A stretch of 64,000 nucleotides of DNA, from the NCBI GenBank assembly GCA_039033695.1, contig JBCCCC010000001.1, forward strand, positions 37,243-101,242, in the 5' to 3' direction. Shown in pieces: positions 26,544 to 35,259 of this stretch (the stretch's first letter is position 1; each line of letters starts with the position of its first letter). Under the pieces are notes generated by a model. That model searched no databases. It saw nothing but the letters and a program-made list of their open reading frames with translations, and was not told where the DNA came from. The position numbers and the translations under genes were made by a program. The DNA comes from CALBPI01 sp039033695. GTDB lineage: Bacteria > Pseudomonadota > Gammaproteobacteria > Steroidobacterales > Woeseiaceae.

Positions 26544-27308
26544 TTATAGATTGCCGTCAAACACGAGACGCTGCTTGCCGGACGCATCTGCCGGCCCTAA
26601 TAGCCGTAGTGCGTTACGGATTGCCTGGTCAGCATCCGCTTTGGCCGCAATCTCTGCGCGCAGCGAGTAGGCGCGCTGATCGCCAAGAAATAACCCGCCG
26701 TCCAGGTCGAACGGTCCCTCAAGGCTGCTCAGTTGCCCCGAGACAGCATAATCAGCAGGTCTCTCCATAGCCGGGTCGAAGTCAAGAGAGAAGCTGCCTA
26801 GCGGCGTCCGACCTACGGGCGGATAAACAAGATCACGCAAAATGACGTTGCCGTCCACGGCCACAGGCCACATCGTCTCAAAACGCGCTGTCACTATCGT
26901 TGCTTGGAGCAGTCCCTCGCTGGGGCCAATTGGGGACAGTCGCGTTATTGGCGCCAAGGTGACGGCGACACGTGCGTCATTGAGCTCCAAGACGTCGCGA
27001 CCCGCGCTGACATGGCCGTCAAAAAAACCACCCGGCAGACCCGCTTCAATATCAGCTGCGAGTCGGCCAGTGATGAGCGCAGCGGGTTTGAGCGACCACG
27101 CCAAAGGTCCGATCGCAGTGCCATTGACCTTAAGTGCGTCCATCTTGCCCTGCCACAGTGTACCGCTGATGCCACGGGTCTCGATGTCGGCTGGCAGGAA
27201 CCAATTGAGGGCGGTTGCGGCCGGTAGTTTTGCCACAAGACCGATCAGAAACACGATGCTTGCGATACCGATCAGGCGTTTTCTTGAGATGCTGCTGGCC
27301 ATAATCAT
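26544..27308 (-). CDS. gspN: type II secretion system protein N
   Basis: A 254-residue GspN-family protein of the type II secretion system. One membrane anchor is near residues 12-30 (IGIASIVFLIGLVAKLPAA); the rest is periplasmic, with the family features NWFLPADIETRGISGTLWQG and LAWSLKPAALITGRLAADIE. GspN is an accessory component present in only some systems. The ATG overlaps the gspM stop as ATGA. It is the last gene of the gspG-N run and abuts the convergent helicase gene. Confidence 0.9.
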   Translation of the reverse strand: MIMASSISRKRLIGIASIVFLIGLVAKLPAATALNWFLPADIETRGISGTLWQGKMDALKVNGTAIGPLAWSLKPAALITGRLAADIEAGLPGGFFDGHVSAGRDVLELNDARVAVTLAPITRLSPIGPSEGLLQATIVTARFETMWPVAVDGNVILRDLVYPPVGRTPLGSFSLDFDPAMERPADYAVSGQLSSLEGPFDLDGGLFLGDQRAYSLRAEIAAKADADQAIRNALRLLGPADASGKQRLVFDGNL

Positions 27309-27778
27309 CGTCGCAGGACGATACTGACGTCGACCCGGCCTTGCTCTGGGCGTCGCGTGAAGCTGCCAGCAATAACCGTTACCTGGTGCGCCGATTCAAG
27401 TTGTGCGAGCCACGCCACCAACACGTCGAAGCTTGCGTTTTCCAAAGAAACGCGAAGACCGTTGTCCGTGGTTGGTGAGCTGCTCTTGTAGGCCTGCGAG
27501 AGGCCTGCTGCATCCACAGTGTTGGCCACCAATAAGGTCAACGATTGCGTTGGCGATACCGGTTCACCGCTGGGTCCGGCATCGCCCCCCACGGGCAAGC
27601 GACGTTGTGCCTCCGTGAGCAGTTGTGACTTGCGTTGCACGTCGTCAGCGGCTACGCGATGTCCAGCATATACCGGGTCAATAACGAAGCTGTAAAGCAG
27701 GACGATTACCGCGATGATGCTGCCGCCAAGCAGTACACGTTTCTCGCGCTCTTGAAGCGATTCAAACCATTCCATCAT
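27305..27778 (-). CDS. gspM: type II secretion system protein M
   Basis: A 157-residue inner-membrane assembly protein. It has the typical MEWFESLQEREKR opening, one membrane span at about residues 15-36 (VLLGGSIIAVIVLLYSFVI), and a periplasmic ferredoxin-like domain ending in GRVDVSIVLRR. GspM binds GspL to form the platform that couples the ATPase to pseudopilus growth. It overlaps gspL and gspN by four bases each (ATGA), so the three are translationally coupled. Confidence 0.92.
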   Translation of the reverse strand: MMEWFESLQEREKRVLLGGSIIAVIVLLYSFVIDPVYAGHRVAADDVQRKSQLLTEAQRRLPVGGDAGPSGEPVSPTQSLTLLVANTVDAAGLSQAYKSSSPTTDNGLRVSLENASFDVLVAWLAQLESAHQVTVIAGSFTRRPEQGRVDVSIVLRR

Positions 27779-29052
27779 TCTGCTGCCGGTCTGACTTGAA
27801 CGAAACTCTTGACGCTGTCATCCAGCTGTTCCGTACGTTGAATCTGAGCACGGAGCTGGCCAGCCTCGCCAATGCTCTTGGTCAGTGCTTCGAGCGCTGC
27901 CGCATTACTGGTCGTCAGACGAATATCAAGCACGTCGTTGCGATAGTTGAATGCGTCGACGGTATTGGAGTCATCGGCATCGACAGCCTCAGCAACCACG
28001 CGCAGCGTCTCAAGAAACGGCCGGCTACTGGTCGTGTTGCCGCCGCTCGTGGCGCTGCCACCACGGCGGCTGCCCAGCAAGGCGCGCAGTTGCTGCTCTG
28101 CCGCGCTCAGCGTTGGCTTGCTACCGGTAACGCGCCCAACATAGTTCGCAATGTCCTGGTCAAGCTGCGCCGATTGATTGGCAAGATCACGGTAGTCGAT
28201 GAATCGGGTGACCAGTCCGAGTAACAACGCGGCCCCCAGCAGGCCTGCTGCCAGATACCAAGGTTTGAACACTGCTAACGTATTAGAGCTGGCAGCGTAG
28301 TTGCCCTGTAGGAAATTGATCGCGTCGCGGTTTACCAAGGCTCTGGCGGCGAACGCCAGCCAGCCATCATCGAGCAAGCGTATATCGGCGTTGGCGAAGT
28401 CCTGCGTTATGCGAGCCCAGTCGTCGCTATGCGCCGCATGCGCTGACGGATCGGCGTAAATGCGAACATTGTCGCTGCCCGATTCCTCGTCGTCTTCTGT
28501 GGCGTCGGCGCTGGCTCGCCACGCCTCCATGATGCTCAACGGGCTGACACCCTGGAAGCCGGCGAGCGTGCCGTCATTGCCCTGCACGATGATGCTATCG
28601 TCGACTGCCAATAGCTGAGAGAAGCCTGTCAGCGGCGTCAGCGCATCGTGGCTCGAGTAGACTGCGCGTGGCACTATGTCGGCGTCGGACAGGCGCTGCA
28701 AACAAGCCTCAAGCTCAGATCTCGCGATAGCCGCTACCAGGCGCGTACCGTCGTCATCGGCGCCGGATGCGGCAAAGTGCAAGGTGTCGACGTCCTCAGC
28801 AAATTGCTCTTCGAGCGCATACGGCATTGCTTGTGCGAGCTTGCTGCCCGATACCGGCAACATACACTGAGTTCGCACAACAGACATGCTGTGCAATACG
28901 ACCTCGACCGGTCGCTCGCCAGCAAGTGCGGCGATATCCTGCAACGGCATATCCGAAGCACGAGATCGCGGCGCACCGGCCGCATCGACAACGATACAAC
29001 TCACAGGCGTGTCATCACCTGGCGTCATGCCGACGAAAACGCGCTCGCTCAC
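27775..29052 (-). CDS. gspL: type II secretion system protein L
   Basis: A 425-residue bitopic protein linking the cytoplasmic ATPase GspE to the periplasmic part. The N-terminal actin-like domain (about 1-250) contains PYALEEQFAEDVDTLHFA and VDDSIIVQ; then come a membrane span near 280-300 (WYLAAGLLGAALLLGLV) and a ferredoxin-like periplasmic domain. I choose the GTG at 29052, preceded by AAGG at eight bases, which places the start 58 bases after gspK. Longer frames run back over gspK into sequence without family character. The ATG overlapping the gspK stop opens a different frame that ends after 20 codons. Confidence 0.88.
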   Translation of the reverse strand: MSERVFVGMTPGDDTPVSCIVVDAAGAPRSRASDMPLQDIAALAGERPVEVVLHSMSVVRTQCMLPVSGSKLAQAMPYALEEQFAEDVDTLHFAASGADDDGTRLVAAIARSELEACLQRLSDADIVPRAVYSSHDALTPLTGFSQLLAVDDSIIVQGNDGTLAGFQGVSPLSIMEAWRASADATEDDEESGSDNVRIYADPSAHAAHSDDWARITQDFANADIRLLDDGWLAFAARALVNRDAINFLQGNYAASSNTLAVFKPWYLAAGLLGAALLLGLVTRFIDYRDLANQSAQLDQDIANYVGRVTGSKPTLSAAEQQLRALLGSRRGGSATSGGNTTSSRPFLETLRVVAEAVDADDSNTVDAFNYRNDVLDIRLTTSNAAALEALTKSIGEAGQLRAQIQRTEQLDDSVKSFVQVRPAAE

Positions 29053-29110
29053 GGCGCGAACCTTGGGTTCGCGGGTCGGGCTTCTATCAGTCGTTGATCG
29101 TTGTGGGTCA

Positions 29111-30061
29111 TTAGTATTCGTTACCGAAGCTGCGCAACAACACGGCGGTCTGGCCATCTGTACTGCGGTAGATGAGAGAGTACATGGTGAACCTGACAGT
29201 GCCAATACGCACGACCGTGCGCAGCCCAAAGAATTCGGTTGCCGTTGTCAGCGCGCCAATCGCGTCGGCATCCATAAAGCCGCCGAACACCTGGTCAAGA
29301 TCTTCGATACCAGACTCAAGGCGATCTTCAATAATGAACTCTACGTCCTGCGCGCTAATGTTATCGCCCATCATTGCCAGCACAAGCGCAGGTGCCGTAT
29401 TCGCGTTGACCTGAGTGGTCTTTGGCAGCGCCGTCAATAACGGGCGCAGCTTGTCGACAGCTTCTGTATCAAAACCTTCCACGATCGCGAGCTCACCGAT
29501 CGAACGAAAGGGCTGATTTGCCGTTCGGTTCGCTGGAATACGGCCGCTGTAGACGTCGTCTTCGGCACCACCAGGGAAACTGATGTCGTTATCTGTATCA
29601 ATCCAGTCAACCACCGCGTCAGCCAATTGCGGATCGAGTTGCAACAGCTGTAACAGACGACGGAATCGTTCGACCTCAAGCGTGACCGGTTGGCCGCCAG
29701 GGTCCACCAGGTTGTTGATATTGTAGCGGCCCTGCAAGTCTTCGAGGGAGCCTGCGACCAGTCCCTGTACGCCGGCACCGTCGACGGGTAACACCGGCAG
29801 CTCCTGCGCCCACAGCTCGCCCAGGTGATCATCGCTCGTATCGACGGTGTCCTGCCGCAGCACATCGGAAATCCAGTCCTCGGCCCCGTATGCCACCAGA
29901 CGCGCCTGCTCCTGCCAAAGCAACGACTGCGTTCGGCGTGTATCCAGTGCCATGTCATAGGAAACCGCAACGGCGACGCTGGTCGTGACGATCACGATGA
30001 GTAACGCAAAAAAAATCGCGACTGCGCCTTGTTGGTGTTTGCGAGAGGGGGAGCTGCGCAT
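29111..30061 (-). CDS. gspK: type II secretion system minor pseudopilin K
   Basis: A 316-residue minor pseudopilin that caps the pseudopilus tip with GspI and GspJ. It has a type III prepilin leader ending HQQG, then AVAIFFALLIVIVTTSVAVAV as hydrophobic helix. As usual for GspK, it is much longer than the other pseudopilins and contains a large inserted domain, with DLQGRYNINNL and NANTAPALVLAMMG. It begins two bases after the gspJ stop. Confidence 0.94.
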   Translation of the reverse strand: MRSSPSRKHQQGAVAIFFALLIVIVTTSVAVAVSYDMALDTRRTQSLLWQEQARLVAYGAEDWISDVLRQDTVDTSDDHLGELWAQELPVLPVDGAGVQGLVAGSLEDLQGRYNINNLVDPGGQPVTLEVERFRRLLQLLQLDPQLADAVVDWIDTDNDISFPGGAEDDVYSGRIPANRTANQPFRSIGELAIVEGFDTEAVDKLRPLLTALPKTTQVNANTAPALVLAMMGDNISAQDVEFIIEDRLESGIEDLDQVFGGFMDADAIGALTTATEFFGLRTVVRIGTVRFTMYSLIYRSTDGQTAVLLRSFGNEY

Positions 30062-30063
30062 GC

Positions 30064-30681
30064 CTAGCTGCCAATCTCGATAAGCCGGCGCATCTCACCC
30101 CAGCGATTGTGTTCGATCGTCAGTTCGACGGCCCGCGGTGCGTTCGCATTCGCGCCACCGGAGAATCCGGGCGGCCATTCTGCGGTCCAGCTATCGGGAC
30201 CGTCACCGAGGTAACGAAACTCAACTCGGATAACGTCCTCGAGCAGCACGACGTCGACCGGTTCGGTGGCTAGTACACTGTCGAGCACGGGCCATTGCGT
30301 GCGAATGAGTTGTTCCTCTTCGAGCCGGTAGGCGACACGTTGCGATGTCGCTCGCGGCATGCCCAATGGGTTCGCGTAACCGTTACGCGTAACTTCCAAA
30401 AGGTAAGGGTCTCGGCCGTCGGCAAGGAATGCGCCGCGCCACGCGTCGCCGACCGGTTCCCGAACGGGCCGCGGTTGTGCCTGGGCGATATCGCTGGCGA
30501 GTGTTTGTAACGTGCGCTGTAATTCCTGCAGCGCCTGCATTTGATCGGTGATCGATGCCGACGCACGTGTTGCCTGGGTCAGTGCTGTGTAACACATGGT
30601 CGCAATCAAAGAGAAGATCACCAGCGAGATCATGACTTCGACCAACGTGAAACCACTGGCGGGTCGGCTCCCCGTGCGCAT
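30064..30681 (-). CDS. gspJ: type II secretion system minor pseudopilin J
   Basis: A 205-residue minor pseudopilin with the prepilin peptidase site SG^FTLVEVMISLVIFSLI near residues 9-24. The body has the GspJ-type VAYRLEEEQLIRTQWPVLD segment. Its ATG overlaps the gspI stop as TGATG. With GspI and GspK it should form the tip complex of the pseudopilus. Confidence 0.94.
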   Translation of the reverse strand: MRTGSRPASGFTLVEVMISLVIFSLIATMCYTALTQATRASASITDQMQALQELQRTLQTLASDIAQAQPRPVREPVGDAWRGAFLADGRDPYLLEVTRNGYANPLGMPRATSQRVAYRLEEEQLIRTQWPVLDSVLATEPVDVVLLEDVIRVEFRYLGDGPDSWTAEWPPGFSGGANANAPRAVELTIEHNRWGEMRRLIEIGS

Positions 30682-31142
30682 CAGTTGGACTCTCCGAGTC
30701 GCTCGACACCGGTGCTAAAGCTTGGTTTCGCAGCGGACGGCAGCGCTGCACGTTGCGCAACAAAGCCGGTCGTGGTGCGAATGATCAGGTCCGGCTGCGT
30801 GCTGTCGGCCACAGCGACGTCGGTGCGACGTAAGCCCTCAATGCCGCTTTCCTGCACGGTTGTGACGACCAGCCATTCGCGATCACCGAAATCCACCTCA
30901 TCGGTACTTCGACCCACGTCGGGGAAAGCGGCATTCAATCGCAGCTCAGCAATCGTGTTGCTGGCAATGTACAGGGCCATCGTTCGGTCGCGAAGTCTTG
31001 CCGCGGTCGCAATGTTCTGTTGCAGTGATACGGCGATGGCTGCGAGCCCCAGCGCTGCAATGGTCAGCGCAATCATGACTTCGACCAACGTAAATCCGGC
31101 GTCCCGTGTCTGGCGCCGATGACCACCCATAGCGCTACTCAT
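30681..31142 (-). CDS. gspI: type II secretion system minor pseudopilin I
   Basis: A 153-residue minor pseudopilin. The cleavage site is DAG^FTLVEVMIALTIAALGLAA near residues 15-33, and MALYIASNTIAELRL is the GspI signature region. The start overlaps the gspH stop by four bases (ATGA). It belongs to the GspI-J-K tip complex. Confidence 0.94.
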   Translation of the reverse strand: MSSAMGGHRRQTRDAGFTLVEVMIALTIAALGLAAIAVSLQQNIATAARLRDRTMALYIASNTIAELRLNAAFPDVGRSTDEVDFGDREWLVVTTVQESGIEGLRRTDVAVADSTQPDLIIRTTTGFVAQRAALPSAAKPSFSTGVERLGESN

Positions 31143-31717
31143 TCGCGTGACAGAACCAGCTCAAGCTGGCCGAGAAAGTCGCTTTCGAGCATCGCGAACT
31201 GATCGTCACCGAGTTTCTCCAGCGAGAGTTGAAAGGGTGTCACCTCGCCGCTGGCCAGAATGACGATATGCGGCACATCTGTCGCTGTCTCAATCACGTT
31301 GCCAAATGCGTCCAGCAGTTGGTCATCGTCGTCATCGCGCTTGCTGGGCGGTTCCAGCTCGATATCACGTTCCTCGATGACCAGAGCCGGGAGTATGTCG
31401 TCAGAAAACTGCTGAGTCGTTAACAAGTCGTCGTCGGATAACGTGAGCCAAGCACCGGTATCTGGGTCCAGGTCGAAGAATCCATAGCCGTCTGGATAGA
31501 AGCGCACGCCGAAGTTGCGTCCCTGCAATGCGGCCTCGTCGCGAGCCAGTGCGACGCGTGCCGCTAGTTCACGCAGGTCCTTCTCGGTGACTTGCGTTTT
31601 CTTTACCCAGCCGATGCTCGGCAAAATAAGACCGACGGCAATTGCAATAATGAACACGGTCACCATGATCTCGATGAGCGTAAACCCGCGCTCGCCTTGG
31701 CAGGTATGTGCGTGCAT
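31139..31717 (-). CDS. gspH: type II secretion system minor pseudopilin H
   Basis: A 192-residue minor pseudopilin with the leader GERG^FTLIEIMVTVFIIAIAVGLI near residues 8-29 and the GspH-type body (LAARVALARDEAALQGRNFGVRFYPDGYGFF). A strongly acidic, lysine-rich loop PPSKRDDDDDQL is present around residue 130. It lies 18 bases after gspG and joins the minor pseudopilin tip to the GspG shaft in known systems. Confidence 0.93.
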   Translation of the reverse strand: MHAHTCQGERGFTLIEIMVTVFIIAIAVGLILPSIGWVKKTQVTEKDLRELAARVALARDEAALQGRNFGVRFYPDGYGFFDLDPDTGAWLTLSDDDLLTTQQFSDDILPALVIEERDIELEPPSKRDDDDDQLLDAFGNVIETATDVPHIVILASGEVTPFQLSLEKLGDDQFAMLESDFLGQLELVLSRE

Positions 31718-31735
31718 GGCTATTTCGCGAGTCGC

Positions 31736-32182
31736 TTACAGATCCCAGTTGCCAATGTCTGCTGCGGCGCCTTCGCCGCCGGGCCTGCCGTCTTCACCCA
31801 GCGAGTAGACGTCAATCTCGCCACGTTGACCGGGGTTCAGATATTCGTAGGGGCGATTCCACGGATCCAATGGCATGCGCGGCAAGTAGCCGGTCGGGCC
31901 CCAATTGGTTAGGTTCGGGTCGTTTGGCCGCTCGACCAGGGCTTGCAGGCCCTGCTCGGCGGTGGGGTAGCTGAAGTTGTCCAAGCGATATAGATCGAGT
32001 GCTTGCTCGATCGTGCGCAGATCGGTCTTGACCCGGCCAATCTGCGCCTTGCCAACGTTATCGAACAATCGTGGCCCGATAGCAGCGGCCAGAATGCCGA
32101 GAATCACGACGACTACCATGATTTCAATGAGCGTGAAGCCCACCTGCGCTGGCCGTGAATAGGTTGTCCGCATAACGTGCAT
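31736..32182 (-). CDS. gspG: type II secretion system major pseudopilin G
   Basis: A 148-residue major pseudopilin that forms the pseudopilus shaft. The prepilin site VG^FTLIEIMVVVVILGILAA, the helix continuing to IGPRLF, and the C-terminal calcium-site region (MPLDPWNRPYEYLNPG, VYSLGEDGRPGGEG, ADIGNWDL) are all intact. I use the ATG at 32182, eight bases after GGAG; an ATG three codons later is possible. It heads the gspGHIJKLMN run. gspC, D, E and F, usually upstream of gspG, are not here and must lie elsewhere. Confidence 0.96.
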   Translation of the reverse strand: MHVMRTTYSRPAQVGFTLIEIMVVVVILGILAAAIGPRLFDNVGKAQIGRVKTDLRTIEQALDLYRLDNFSYPTAEQGLQALVERPNDPNLTNWGPTGYLPRMPLDPWNRPYEYLNPGQRGEIDVYSLGEDGRPGGEGAAADIGNWDL

Positions 32183-32271
32183 ACTGAAAGCTCCAAGTCG
32201 CCGCGCTAATGCGCTGACAATAAAATTGCAGAGAGTTTGACGCTTAAACACGCCATGAGTTCGAAATCCGT

Positions 32272-32277
32272 ATTATA
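32272..32277 (-). promoter_or_regulatory. -10 element of the gspG-N promoter
   Basis: A perfect TATAAT on the minus strand, about 90 bases before the gspG start. The -35 region is weak (TTCAGA-like), so activator dependence is possible. Confidence 0.45.
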
Positions 32278-32321
32278 TCAGAGTGAATTCCCGGCTCTGA
32301 ATGTGAATTGCGTCGAATAAT

Positions 32322-32939
32322 ATGACAACTGTGACGAACTTCCGCTGGCTGTGGGTGTTGGCTTCGGTCCTCGCCGTGCTCTTGTTGCAATTGGCCGGTG
32401 AGGCGGTGCTGGCTGCTCTCGAGTATCGGCGCAGCGCGATGCTGGACGGCTATCAATGGTGGCGACTCGCCAGCGCTCACGTGGTTCACCTGAACTTCGC
32501 TCATGCCGCAATGAACAGCGCTGCACTGGTCTTGGTGCTTGCGCTGGTCGGGCGCGCGTTAACCGTCCTCGGATGGCTGGCGAGCTTCGTACTGTTGAGC
32601 CTGTCAATCTCCGTGAGTTTGCTGCTGTTTGCACCTGAGCTGTCAGGTTATGCTGGCGCATCCGGCGTGGTCCACGGGTTGCTGGCGATCGGTTGTGTCC
32701 TGCGCTGGTCGTCACATCGTCTCGAGTCAACGCTGCTGTTGTTGGGGCTGGCCCTCAAAGTTTGCTGGGAGACGTATTATGGTGCGTCCGTGTCCAGCGT
32801 CGAGCTGATCGGCGCACCGGTGATCACGCTCGCGCATCTCATTGGCACCTGCGCGGGCAGCGCAGGCGCGCTGCTTCTTATTGCATTCTCGCGCTGGCGT
32901 CGGCGTGCAGGCGAGCATGTCGTGCCGTCGCGGCACTGA
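32322..32939 (+). CDS. rrtA: rhombosortase (rhomboid-type intramembrane serine protease)
   Basis: A 205-residue multi-span membrane protease of the rhomboid superfamily, rhombosortase branch. The catalytic pattern is visible: H61-x3-N65 (HAAMN) in the second span region, the GYAGASGVVHG motif with nucleophile S114 in GxSG, and H172 (TLAHLIG) in the sixth span. In Shewanella and Vibrio, rhombosortase trims the GlyGly-CTERM tail of proteins exported by type II secretion. Its position, divergent from gspG with 139 bases between, fits that role. I saw no GlyGly-CTERM substrate in this window. A housekeeping GlpG-type rhomboid is less likely given the size and motifs. Confidence 0.85.
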   Translation: MTTVTNFRWLWVLASVLAVLLLQLAGEAVLAALEYRRSAMLDGYQWWRLASAHVVHLNFAHAAMNSAALVLVLALVGRALTVLGWLASFVLLSLSISVSLLLFAPELSGYAGASGVVHGLLAIGCVLRWSSHRLESTLLLLGLALKVCWETYYGASVSSVELIGAPVITLAHLIGTCAGSAGALLLIAFSRWRRRAGEHVVPSRH

Positions 32940-32989
32940 GCGATTTATGCCATCATTGCGCCCGCTTTTAACTTGCGCGGGGTGGTTTT

Positions 32990-33925
32990 GTGCAATTTGC
33001 TTTTGTTTTTCCGGGCCAGGGTTCTCAGTCGGTTGGCATGCTCGGTGATATTGCCGCGCAGCACGACGATGTCCAGGCGACAATGGCAACGGCCAGCGAC
33101 GTGCTGGGTTATGACCTTTGGGAGGTCTGCCAATCGGACCCCGAACAACGTTTGTCACTGACAGAAGTCACGCAGCCGGCCTTGTTGGCGTGCAGCGTTG
33201 CGTTGTGGCGAGCCTGGCAAAGCGCGGGTGGCGCGACACCATCGGTGATGGCTGGTCACAGTCTCGGTGAGTACTCGGCATTGGTCTGCGCCGGCAGTCT
33301 TGGCTTTGAGGATGCGCTGCTTCTCGTACAAAAACGCGGACAACTCATGCAATCGGCGGTTGCGGCGGGTGAGGGCGCCATGGCGGCTATTTTAGGCCTC
33401 GATGATGAGGTCGTCACAGCGGCTTGCGCGGCTGTTAGCTCGGGCATTGTCTCAGCCGCTAACTTTAACGCGCCGGGACAGGTGGTGATTGCCGGGGAGC
33501 GCGCAGCAGTCGACGAGGCGATAGAGAATTGCAAGCAGGGCGGGGCTCGCAGGGCGCTGCCGCTTCCCGTAAGCGTGCCATCGCATTGTGCGCTGATGCA
33601 GCCGGCGGCAGAACAGTTGGCCGGTATCCTCGACCAAATTGATTTCGCGTCGTCTGAGATTCCGGTCATCAACAACGTCGATGTTGCCGCTTGTAGCAGC
33701 CCGGCCGACATTCGCGACGCGCTGGTCCGGCAACTCTACAGCCCGGTGCGTTGGGTTGAGACCATGCGTTCGATTGGCAGTGACGGTGTTGGACACATCA
33801 TGGAGTGTGGACCTGGCAAAGTTCTGGCCGGGCTTCAGAAACGGATCCAGAAGACGGTAAGCGCCAGCGGGCTTGAATCGATCGACGATTTCGATGCGTC
33901 GCTGGCGATGACAACGGCGGAGTGA
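32990..33925 (+). CDS. fabD: malonyl-CoA:ACP transacylase
   Basis: Transfers malonyl groups from CoA to acyl carrier protein for fatty acid elongation. The 311 residues include FVFPGQGSQSVGML at the N-terminus, the nucleophile serine in MAGHSLGEYSALV near residue 92, and the catalytic histidine in VPSHCALM near 200. It starts at GTG (32990), where homology begins at once, 50 bases after the rhombosortase stop. fabG follows after 15 bases. Confidence 0.96.
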   Translation: MQFAFVFPGQGSQSVGMLGDIAAQHDDVQATMATASDVLGYDLWEVCQSDPEQRLSLTEVTQPALLACSVALWRAWQSAGGATPSVMAGHSLGEYSALVCAGSLGFEDALLLVQKRGQLMQSAVAAGEGAMAAILGLDDEVVTAACAAVSSGIVSAANFNAPGQVVIAGERAAVDEAIENCKQGGARRALPLPVSVPSHCALMQPAAEQLAGILDQIDFASSEIPVINNVDVAACSSPADIRDALVRQLYSPVRWVETMRSIGSDGVGHIMECGPGKVLAGLQKRIQKTVSASGLESIDDFDASLAMTTAE

Positions 33926-33940
33926 CACGGGAGCACGACG

Positions 33941-34693
33941 ATGACAGAGACTATTTTTTCGCCTGCTACGCTGACTGACAAGACGGCGGTGGTGACAGGT
34001 GCGTCGCGCGGCATCGGCGCGGAGATCGCCCGCGCATTGGCAGCCGCCGGCGCATATGTCATTGGCACGGCGACGAGCGAGGCCGGCGCGGCGGCGATCG
34101 GCGAGACGCTTGGTGACCAGGGTGAAGGCCAAATACTAGACACTGCGGATGCGGCGTCGATTGACGCGCTGCTCGGCGCCATAAAATCACATTCTGTAGA
34201 CATCCTGGTCAACAACGCTGGCATTACGCGTGACAACTTGCTGATGCGTATGAAAGACGATGAATGGGATGCCGTGATTAACACGAATCTTGGTGGCGTT
34301 TTCAGGCTGACCAAGGGCCTCGTTCGCGGCATGATGAAAAAGCGTGCCGGGCGGATCATTTCGATTGCGTCTGTAGTTGGTAGCATGGGCAATGCAGGCC
34401 AGGCCAACTACGCTGCGGCCAAGGCAGGGATGGTCGGTTTTAGCAAGTCGGTTGCGCGGGAATTGGGCGGTCGCGGTATTACGGCCAACGTGATCGCACC
34501 AGGCTTCATTGCGACGGACATGACCGATGCACTTAACGACCAACAGCGCGAGGCCATGTTGTCACAAGTGCCGCTGGGCAGCCTGGGACAACCTGCCGAT
34601 ATCGCGGCATGTGTCGTATTTCTGGCCAGCCCCGCTGGCGGTTACATCACCGGAGAGACGATTCACGTAAATGGCGGCATGTTGATGAGTTGA
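33941..34693 (+). CDS. fabG: 3-oxoacyl-ACP reductase
   Basis: NADPH-dependent short-chain dehydrogenase reducing 3-oxoacyl-ACP in fatty acid synthesis. The 250 residues carry GASRGIGAEIA for cofactor binding, NNAGITRDNL, and the catalytic Ser/Tyr/Lys set (SVVGSMGNAGQANYAAAK). The C-terminus VNGGMLMS is typical. The start is preceded by GGGAG. It lies between fabD and acpP in the canonical fab order. Confidence 0.96.
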   Translation: MTETIFSPATLTDKTAVVTGASRGIGAEIARALAAAGAYVIGTATSEAGAAAIGETLGDQGEGQILDTADAASIDALLGAIKSHSVDILVNNAGITRDNLLMRMKDDEWDAVINTNLGGVFRLTKGLVRGMMKKRAGRIISIASVVGSMGNAGQANYAAAKAGMVGFSKSVARELGGRGITANVIAPGFIATDMTDALNDQQREAMLSQVPLGSLGQPADIAACVVFLASPAGGYITGETIHVNGGMLMS

Positions 34694-34800
34694 TAGGGCG
34701 CTAAGCAACGGATTACTAACGTGTTTTTGCTGTGAAATGACGGTGGCAGCGCAGCCGTATTTGACTTACAATGCCGGCGCTTGGCGTCAGGCAGCAGGTT

Positions 34801-34830
34801 TTGTCGCTGCCTGCGTATATTTTGTATAAT
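34801..34830 (+). promoter_or_regulatory. promoter of acpP
   Basis: TTGTCG (34801-34806), an 18-base spacer and a perfect TATAAT (34825-34830) preceded by TG lie in the 222-base gap after fabG. This gives acpP its own promoter inside the fab cluster and a 5' untranslated region of about 80 bases. Confidence 0.65.
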
Positions 34831-34915
34831 AGCGGGATGGTCATTCGCGATATCGATGGGTCCGCCCATTCGGATGGCTACCACTTGTTCATCTAATCCA
34901 GAGGAATCACACCTA

Positions 34916-35155
34916 ATGAGCAGTATTGAAGACCAGGTTAAAGGCATTGTTGCAGAGCAACTTGGTGTTAAAGAAGAAGAGGTCACTAACGAGGCGTCTT
35001 TTGTCGACGATCTCGGCGCAGATTCGCTGGACACGGTCGAACTGGTAATGGCGTTGGAAGAGGAATTTGAAACTGAAATTCCTGACGAAGACGCTGAGAA
35101 AATTACGACAGTGCAACAGGCCATCGATTACGTGACGGCTCGTCGTAGCAGCTGA
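34916..35155 (+). CDS. acpP: acyl carrier protein
   Basis: A 79-residue, strongly acidic carrier protein that holds growing acyl chains on phosphopantetheine. The attachment serine lies in GADSLDTVELVMALEEEF near residue 38. An AGAGGA sequence precedes the ATG by a suitable distance. Its own promoter upstream and a hairpin downstream fit the very high expression this protein needs relative to its neighbours (inference). Confidence 0.98.
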   Translation: MSSIEDQVKGIVAEQLGVKEEEVTNEASFVDDLGADSLDTVELVMALEEEFETEIPDEDAEKITTVQQAIDYVTARRSS

Positions 35156-35219
35156 TCCAACGGAGCGCCGTGCTTCGGCGGAGCGGCTCCTGCGGAATTC
35201 CATTCTAGAACGGATAGAC

Positions 35220-35246
35220 CGGCGCTGTTTAGCGCCGTGTCATTTT
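35220..35246 (+). terminator. probable partial terminator between acpP and fabF
   Basis: CGGCGCT (35220-35226), loop GTTT, AGCGCCG (35231-35237), a perfect seven-base stem, then a spacer and six T. The spacing to the T-run is long, so it may act as an attenuating or mRNA-stabilising hairpin rather than a full stop. It ends about 14 bases before the fabF start. Confidence 0.55.
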
Positions 35247-35259
35247 TTGGGCGAAGGTT

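Noticed and set aside
29050..29111. ATG overlapping the gspK stop as the gspL start
   Set aside because: That frame closes after 20 codons and is not the gspL frame; the GTG at 29052 with AAGG is used.
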